Below are positions 5,610 through 8,894 of a DNA stretch of 8,894 bases, in pieces. Position numbers and translations under genes: made by a program. The notes under the pieces were generated by a model that saw nothing but the letters and a program-made list of their open reading frames with translations, did not search any database and was not told the DNA's origin. Positions within the stretch are counted from its first letter, which is position 1; each line of letters opens with the position of its first letter. Source of the DNA: RYN-124 sp046262175 (GTDB lineage Bacteria > Actinomycetota > Actinomycetes > Mycobacteriales > SCTD01); the NCBI GenBank assembly GCA_046262175.1, contig JBHENF010000059.1, positions 1 to 8,894 of the forward strand, written 5' to 3'.

Positions 5610-6032
5610 ATGCGCCTGGTGCACCGCGTCCCGACCTCCGCTGCGCCCGCGCAGGTGTGGGAGCTGCTCGGCGATGCGTCGGCCTGGCCGTCGTGGGACC
5701 TGGCGCTTCGCGGCGTCCGCGGCAAGGCGGGGCCGGGTGCGCACCTCATGGCGCTGCTGCGCTTCCCGGTGGTGGGCATCCCCGTCGACGTCGTCGTTCT
5801 CGAGCCGGAACGGCGCCTGGTGCTGCTGGTCCACCTCGCGCCGGGACTGCGGCAGGAGGTGTCGTACGAGCTGACGCCGTCCGTCAGCGGCGGCACCGAC
5901 ATCACCGTGTCGGTGGTCGTGGACGGCCTGCTTGCGCGTCCGGCGGCGCTGCCGCTGTGGTTCTGGGAGGGCTTCACCGCGCGGGTGCTGGCAGCCCGTA
6001 CGGAGCGTTTTTCGCGGCGGGTGGCGGCGTGA
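5610..6032 (+). CDS. SRPBCC-fold (START/polyketide-cyclase-like) protein
   Basis: This 140-residue protein has no signal peptide or membrane helix. It has the SRPBCC pattern: an opening strand, then APAQVWELLGDASAWPSWD (about 12-30), the characteristic helix-loop-Trp segment, followed by alternating strands (GAHLMALLRFPV, PVDVVVLEPERRLVLLV, YELTPSVSGGTDITVSVVV) and a long C-terminal helix (about 117-136). The fold makes a deep hydrophobic cavity for lipids, polyketides or other nonpolar ligands; no catalytic residue is diagnostic, so the ligand cannot be read from sequence. Its stop overlaps the next gene's GTG (GTGA at 6029-6032), so it is probably translationally coupled to a lipid headgroup transferase. 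A lipid-binding or lipid-handling role is a reasonable inference but no more. The ATG lacks a Shine-Dalgarno and may be leaderless. Confidence 0.82.
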   Translation: MRLVHRVPTSAAPAQVWELLGDASAWPSWDLALRGVRGKAGPGAHLMALLRFPVVGIPVDVVVLEPERRLVLLVHLAPGLRQEVSYELTPSVSGGTDITVSVVVDGLLARPAALPLWFWEGFTARVLAARTERFSRRVAA

Positions 6033-6811
6033 CCGGGTTCCTGCTGCTGGCGCTGTTCGGTGTCGCGCTCGTGGTGCTCGCGCTGGTCACCGCCCGCAAG
6101 CCGGGCTTCGAGCCCGCGAACCGGGACGGGTACTTCGACCGGTGGCAGGTGATGCACGGTGGGTACGACCCGCGCACCGGCAGCGCGTGGCTGCGCGGCT
6201 GGCTGACGATGGTGCACTTCCTGGCCCGGCCGCTGGCGCGGATCGGCGTGCAGCCTGACGTCGTGACGATCTCGTCGATCTGGCTGGCGGGCCTGGTGAT
6301 CGTGCTCTCCGACGTCGGCGGCCGCTGGTGGATCGCCGCCGGCTGGACGATGGTCGCGAGCGGCCTGTTCGACACCCTCGACGGCTGCGTCGCGGTGCTG
6401 GAGGACCGTACGACGAAGTGGGGCTACGTCCTCGACAGCATGGTCGACCGGATCACCGACTGCATGTTCCTGGTGGCGGTCGTCATCGTCGGCTGCCCGC
6501 TGCGGCTCGCGATCGTCCTGGGCGTCGGGTTCTTCCTGATGGAGTACCTGCGGGCCCGGGCCGGCAACGCGGGCGGTGACGAGGTCGGCCGCATCACCAT
6601 GGCCGAGCGCCCGACGCGGGTGATCCTGCTGTCGCCGTCGATCCACTTCAGCGGGGTCTTCCTCGGGCTGTCTGACGTGCTGCCCGTCATCGGGCCGTCA
6701 GTGCTACTTGCGATGACGGCGATCTCGCTGGTGCAGCTGGCGGTGACGGTACGGCGGCAGCTCGTCGCGATGCCGGCGGACGAGCCGGTGGCGGCGCCCG
6801 TGGAGCCCTAG
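6029..6811 (+). CDS. CDP-alcohol phosphatidyltransferase family membrane protein
   Basis: This 260-residue integral membrane enzyme belongs to the family that transfers a phosphoalcohol between CMP and an alcohol acceptor, as in phosphatidylglycerol- and phosphatidylinositol-phosphate synthases. The signature, normally D-x2-DG-x2-AR-x8-G-x3-D-x3-D, is found at D115, D118, G119, A122, G132, D136 and D140, with the metal-binding Asp residues intact. The Arg of the AR pair is Val (V123). I recall the same change in an actinobacterial subgroup of unassigned function. A first hydrophobic segment (3-21) precedes a polar stretch with GYFDRWQVMHGGYDPR (34-49); further helices lie around 82-115, 144-175 and 205-242. 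The GTG at 6029 overlaps the SRPBCC stop as GTGA and gives a typical length; a larger frame opening upstream runs inside the SRPBCC gene and is not used. The substrate is unknown. A strong hairpin follows 12 bases after the stop. Confidence 0.9.
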   Translation: MTGFLLLALFGVALVVLALVTARKPGFEPANRDGYFDRWQVMHGGYDPRTGSAWLRGWLTMVHFLARPLARIGVQPDVVTISSIWLAGLVIVLSDVGGRWWIAAGWTMVASGLFDTLDGCVAVLEDRTTKWGYVLDSMVDRITDCMFLVAVVIVGCPLRLAIVLGVGFFLMEYLRARAGNAGGDEVGRITMAERPTRVILLSPSIHFSGVFLGLSDVLPVIGPSVLLAMTAISLVQLAVTVRRQLVAMPADEPVAAPVEP

Positions 6812-6822
6812 CACCGTTGCGC

Positions 6823-6851
6823 CGCGGTCGTCGTCAGTGACGATGACCGTG
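6823..6851 (+). terminator. Hairpin terminator after the SRPBCC / phosphatidyltransferase operon
   Basis: CGGTCGTCGTC (6825-6835) pairs with GACGATGACCG (6839-6849) over 11 positions with a single G-U, capped by the loop AGT. Two more pairs (6824-6850 G-U, 6823-6851 C-G) extend it to 13. It begins 12 bases after the phosphatidyltransferase stop, in a convergent gap. There is no following T run, as is usual in high-GC actinobacteria. Confidence 0.7.
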
Positions 6852-6925
6852 CCGCCTACGCCGCTCGGGGTGCAGCGGGGTGCTTGGTTGGCCGACGGTG
6901 AGCGGCGACCCCAAGTGGTGTGGGA

Positions 6926-6959
6926 CGCGCGGTGCGAGGCCGCCTCGTTCCGGTGCGCG
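6926..6959 (-). terminator. Candidate structured terminator of the minus-strand operon
   Basis: CGCGC (6926-6930) pairs with GCGCG (6955-6959), GG (6931-6932) with CC (6950-6951), and an inner hairpin CGAGG-CCG-CCTCG occupies 6935-6947. On the minus strand this starts 2 bases beyond the small membrane protein stop. It is less regular than the two other hairpins and has no T tract, so it is only a candidate. Confidence 0.4.
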
Positions 6960-6961
6960 AC

Positions 6962-7327
6962 CTAGCGACGCAGCCGGGCGGCAGTGAGCGCCAGCGCAAG
7001 CGCGGTCGCTGCTGCGGCAAGCGCCGCGAACAGCTCGTCGCCGATGAAGGGAATCAGCACCGTGAGGACGAGCAGCACCCCGAGAACGACGAGGTGCAGA
7101 CCGATCCGTACGCCTACCCGCCGCGGCCGGAAGCCGCGCGGCGCCTCGTCCGCCCCCAGCCGCGCGTCGATCCGCGTGCGCAGCCGACCGAGCCTCGGCA
7201 CGAGCAGCAACGCGGCGACCAGTCCGCCCACCGCGCCGACGGCCGTCGAGCCCGCTGCCTGCGTGGCCAATCCCGCGATGATCAGCAAGAAGAAGCCCAG
7301 CAGCGCAAGGCGCTCGAGCCGCGTCAC
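6962..7327 (-). CDS. Small four-helix membrane protein of unknown function
   Basis: I do not recognise this 121-residue protein. It has four predicted membrane segments, about residues 6-23, 27-45, 76-94 and 97-116, with a basic, arginine-rich loop between helices 2 and 3 (46-73) that should face the cytoplasm. No catalytic motif, lipobox or cysteine is visible. The start is GTG at 7327-7325, which overlaps the stop of the preceding oxidoreductase as GTGA; this and a weak GGTGGGG upstream favour it over longer frames that run through the oxidoreductase gene. It is the last gene of the operon and is probably translationally coupled. By position it may assist carotenoid modification or membrane placement, somewhat as the small membrane acyltransferase CrtO does in the staphyloxanthin operon, but it shows no evident similarity to that protein. 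Confidence 0.75.
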   Translation of the reverse strand: MTRLERLALLGFFLLIIAGLATQAAGSTAVGAVGGLVAALLLVPRLGRLRTRIDARLGADEAPRGFRPRRVGVRIGLHLVVLGVLLVLTVLIPFIGDELFAALAAAATALALALTAARLRR

Positions 7328-8784
7328 GCCGGCCCCACCAGCTCGGCCACGATCTTCGCGGACAGCGTCACGAGGGGCAGTCCACCGCCTGGATGCGAGG
7401 ACCCCCCCACGAGGAACAGCCCGCGTACGGGCGAGCGGTTGGCCGGCCGTAGGAACGCCGCAGCCGCGCCGTTGCTGGACGTCCCGTAGATCGCCCCGCC
7501 GACGGCACCGGTGCGGTCCTCGAGGTCCGCAGGAGTGAGCACGTGCGACCACAGCACCCGTTCGTGCACAGGCAGCCCGCGCTCCGTGAGGCGGTCCAGC
7601 AGCAGCTCCGCGTACCGCTGCGCGAGGTCCGGCGCCCGCCAGTCGACCGGCCCCTGCCGCGGTGCGTTCGCGAGCACGAACCACGCCTCGTGCCCATCAG
7701 GGCGGACGGGGGGGTCGTCCGGTGCGCTGACGTACAGCGTCGGGTCCGGCACCGGCCGCGCGGGTGAGCCGAAGACCGCGTCGAACTCGTCGTCGTACGC
7801 CTTCGGGAACAGCACGTTGTGGTGCGCGAGCCCCTCCGTCCGTCCGCGCACCGCCAGCAGCAGCACGAAGCCGCTCAGCGACGGCGTCGCCCGCGCCAGG
7901 CGTGCAGCGGCGCGCGGCGCCGAGACGAGATCCCCGTACACGCTGGCAGCGTCCACGTTGGCGACGACCACGTCCGCCTGCAGCCGGCGCCCGTCGGACA
8001 GCTGTACGCCGTCGGCCCGGCCGTTCGCCGTGCTGATCTGCGTGACCCGCGCGCCCAGCAGCACGACCGCACCGCACTCCAGCGCCCGCTCGTGCACGGC
8101 GTCGCCGAGCCGGCGCAGGCCGCCCGGCACGTACCAGCCGCCGAACTCCTGCTCCACGTACGGCACGACCGCCAGTGCCGCTGGCGCCCTGCGCGGATCG
8201 GAGCCGGTGTACGTCGCGTAGCGGTCGAGGAACATCCGCAGCCGCGGGTCTCGCAGGTGCCTGCGCCCCAGTGCCCGCAGCGTCCGGCCGGGGGCGATCG
8301 TGGCGATGTCACGCGGCGACTGCGCGGCGAGGCGCAGCATCGACAGCGGACCGTGCAGCGGCGACTCCAGGAACGGCACGCGCGTCGCCTCCCAGACCTT
8401 CCGCGCATGCTCCATGAACCGTCGCCAGTCTTCGCCCGAACCCGAGGACCATGCCTCGAGCCGCCCGCAGAAGTCGTCCAGGTCGCTGGTCGCGTCGAAG
8501 CCGGTGCCGTCGGCGAACCGGTACCGCGCGATCGGCTCGAGCGGCGTCAGCTCGAGGCCGTGCGGCCATCCGCCGGTGTCGTCGAACAGCGACCGGAACA
8601 CCTGCGGCATCGTCACCAGGGACGGCCCCGTGTCGAAGCTGAAGCCGTCCCGCTCGTAGATCCCGAGCTTCCCGCCGACCACCTCCTGCGCCTCGCACAC
8701 CGTCACGTCGTGGCCGGCGTGCGCGAGCCGCGCGGCTGCGGCAAGACCGCCGACGCCGGCGCCGACGACGACGACGCGGCTCAC
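7324..8784 (-). CDS. CrtI/CrtN/CrtP-type FAD-dependent carotenoid desaturase or oxygenase
   Basis: This 486-residue protein belongs to the phytoene desaturase superfamily, which oxidises polyene chains at the membrane with FAD. The N-terminus is a Rossmann dinucleotide fold: VVVVGAGVGG (4-13) with E31 at the end of strand 2. Residues 51-55 (DTGPS) and 465-475 (PGGGLPLVTLS) are the family's substrate/FAD signatures; the latter ends the bacterial-type C-terminal motif. HHNVLFPKAYDDEFDAVF in the middle is also typical. The GTG at 8784 is chosen over the longer frame from 8853 because AAGGGG lies 8 nt upstream, the GxGxxG follows at once, and the upstream gene's stop overlaps as GTGA. The step cannot be fixed: the GGSSHPGGGLP ending and the adjoining glycosyltransferase resemble terminal-methyl oxygenases (CrtP/CrtNb) at least as much as a primary phytoene desaturase. 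The next gene also overlaps by GTGA. Confidence 0.88.
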   Translation of the reverse strand: MSRVVVVGAGVGGLAAAARLAHAGHDVTVCEAQEVVGGKLGIYERDGFSFDTGPSLVTMPQVFRSLFDDTGGWPHGLELTPLEPIARYRFADGTGFDATSDLDDFCGRLEAWSSGSGEDWRRFMEHARKVWEATRVPFLESPLHGPLSMLRLAAQSPRDIATIAPGRTLRALGRRHLRDPRLRMFLDRYATYTGSDPRRAPAALAVVPYVEQEFGGWYVPGGLRRLGDAVHERALECGAVVLLGARVTQISTANGRADGVQLSDGRRLQADVVVANVDAASVYGDLVSAPRAAARLARATPSLSGFVLLLAVRGRTEGLAHHNVLFPKAYDDEFDAVFGSPARPVPDPTLYVSAPDDPPVRPDGHEAWFVLANAPRQGPVDWRAPDLAQRYAELLLDRLTERGLPVHERVLWSHVLTPADLEDRTGAVGGAIYGTSSNGAAAAFLRPANRSPVRGLFLVGGSSHPGGGLPLVTLSAKIVAELVGPA

Positions 8785-8894
8785 AGCGACCGCCCCTTCC
8801 AGGTCAGCCTGCCGCTCCGCCGCGCGCGGTGCGAGCGCGCCGTCAGCCAGCACAGCAACGACACCGAGACCGGGTGCGCGATCGCGTCGAGAAC
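8781..8894 (-). CDS. C-terminal end of a probable family 2 glycosyltransferase (5' end outside window)
   Basis: Only the last 37 codons are inside the window. They read through a short hydrophobic segment (HPVSVSLLCWL), then a basic stretch and the ending GRLTWKGRSL before TGA at 8783-8781. A membrane helix followed by a GR-x-TWKGR tail is the usual end of membrane-associated GT2 enzymes such as the carotenoid glycosyltransferases related to CrtQ and some hopanoid-linked ones. The stop overlaps the CrtI-type gene's GTG by GTGA, so the two are in one operon. The GT2 core and its DxD motif are outside the window, so the call is a probability based on the tail and the neighbour. Confidence 0.55.
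   Translation of the reverse strand, partial: VLDAIAHPVSVSLLCWLTARSHRARRSGRLTWKGRSL
8793..8800 (-). promoter_or_regulatory. Shine-Dalgarno site of the CrtI-type gene
   Basis: On the minus strand the sequence is GGAAGGGG, 8 nt before the GTG at 8784. It lies inside the last codons of the upstream gene, supports the 8784 start rather than the upstream GTG at 8853, and fits translational coupling. Confidence 0.6.

Noticed and set aside
5657..6028. Upstream extension of the CDP-alcohol phosphatidyltransferase frame
   Set aside because: It lies out of frame inside the SRPBCC gene, is Arg/Gly/Ala-rich, and would add about 124 residues foreign to the family.
6843..6965. A 40-residue ORF in the convergent gap whose TAG overlaps the small membrane protein stop in a CTAG
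   Set aside because: Its ATG lies in the right arm of the terminator hairpin, there is no Shine-Dalgarno or TANNNT box at the right spacing, and the peptide resembles nothing I know. The shared CTAG echoes 2792-2795 but can occur by chance.
6920..7489. Plus-strand 189-codon frame opposite the small membrane protein and the end of the CrtI-type gene
   Set aside because: It is charged, low-complexity shadow sequence. The minus-strand reading gives clear membrane helices and a coupled start.
8761..8780. Repeated GACGACGACGACG tract
   Set aside because: It simply encodes the valine run of the CrtI-type Rossmann strand on the other strand; not a regulatory repeat.
8785..8853. Longer N-terminus for the CrtI-type protein (GTG at 8853)
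   Set aside because: The 23 extra residues precede the Rossmann strand without homology and overlap the end of the upstream gene; the GTG at 8784 has a better ribosome site and a GTGA overlap.

Overview
This is a gene-dense, very GC-rich window with strong third-position G/C bias, frequent GTG starts and short intergenic gaps, so it looks like an actinobacterial chromosome. Supporting signs are a SEC-C-tagged type I methionine aminopeptidase, a polyprenyl synthetase of the IdsA type (second Asp-rich motif DDxxG) placed head-to-head with metF, and an LPxTG-type cell-wall sorting signal. There are no tRNA or rRNA genes, CRISPR arrays, insertion sequences or phage genes. No stretch over about 150 bases lacks a gene or a recognisable signal.

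Layout, left to right. (1) Positions 1-786 (+) hold the C-terminal part of a penicillin-acylase-family hydrolase ending in an LPATG cell-wall anchor. A long hairpin (794-863) separates it from (2) map (-, 869-1867), methionine aminopeptidase with an N-terminal zinc motif. (3) A 136-base divergent gap leads to a stand-alone EAL-domain c-di-GMP phosphodiesterase (+, 2004-2795). Its stop codon overlaps that of (4) a polyprenyl diphosphate synthase (-, 2792-3862), which is divergent from (5) metF, methylenetetrahydrofolate reductase (+, 3912-4802). The same strand continues with (6) a secreted SIMPL/DUF541 protein (4851-5588), (7) an SRPBCC-fold protein (5610-6032) and (8) a CDP-alcohol phosphatidyltransferase (6029-6811) overlapping it by GTGA. 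(9) A 150-base convergent gap with two hairpins is followed by a minus-strand operon, read right to left: the end of a probable glycosyltransferase (8781-8894, cut by the window edge), a CrtI/CrtN-type FAD carotenoid oxidoreductase (7324-8784) and a four-helix small membrane protein (6962-7327), joined by GTGA overlaps.

Functionally, the prenyl synthase could supply GGPP or longer prenyl diphosphates. The glycosyltransferase/CrtI-type pair suggests a carotenoid end-modification pathway (oxidation then glycosylation), but no phytoene or squalene synthase is visible. map and metF are housekeeping genes of N-terminal methionine removal and one-carbon/methionine metabolism.

The most notable non-coding pattern is in the gene starts. 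Four (map, the prenyl synthase, metF, SRPBCC) have no Shine-Dalgarno but a TANNNT hexamer exactly 6-7 nt before the start codon, as expected for leaderless transcripts. The EAL, SIMPL and CrtI genes have clear Shine-Dalgarno sites. The SIMPL gene's Shine-Dalgarno lies inside a perfect 7-bp inverted repeat that could hide it from ribosomes. I did not find a convincing new defence or mobile system; the best candidates for follow-up are the LPATG-anchored acylase, the hidden ribosome site, the leaderless promoters and the carotenoid-type operon with its unknown membrane protein.
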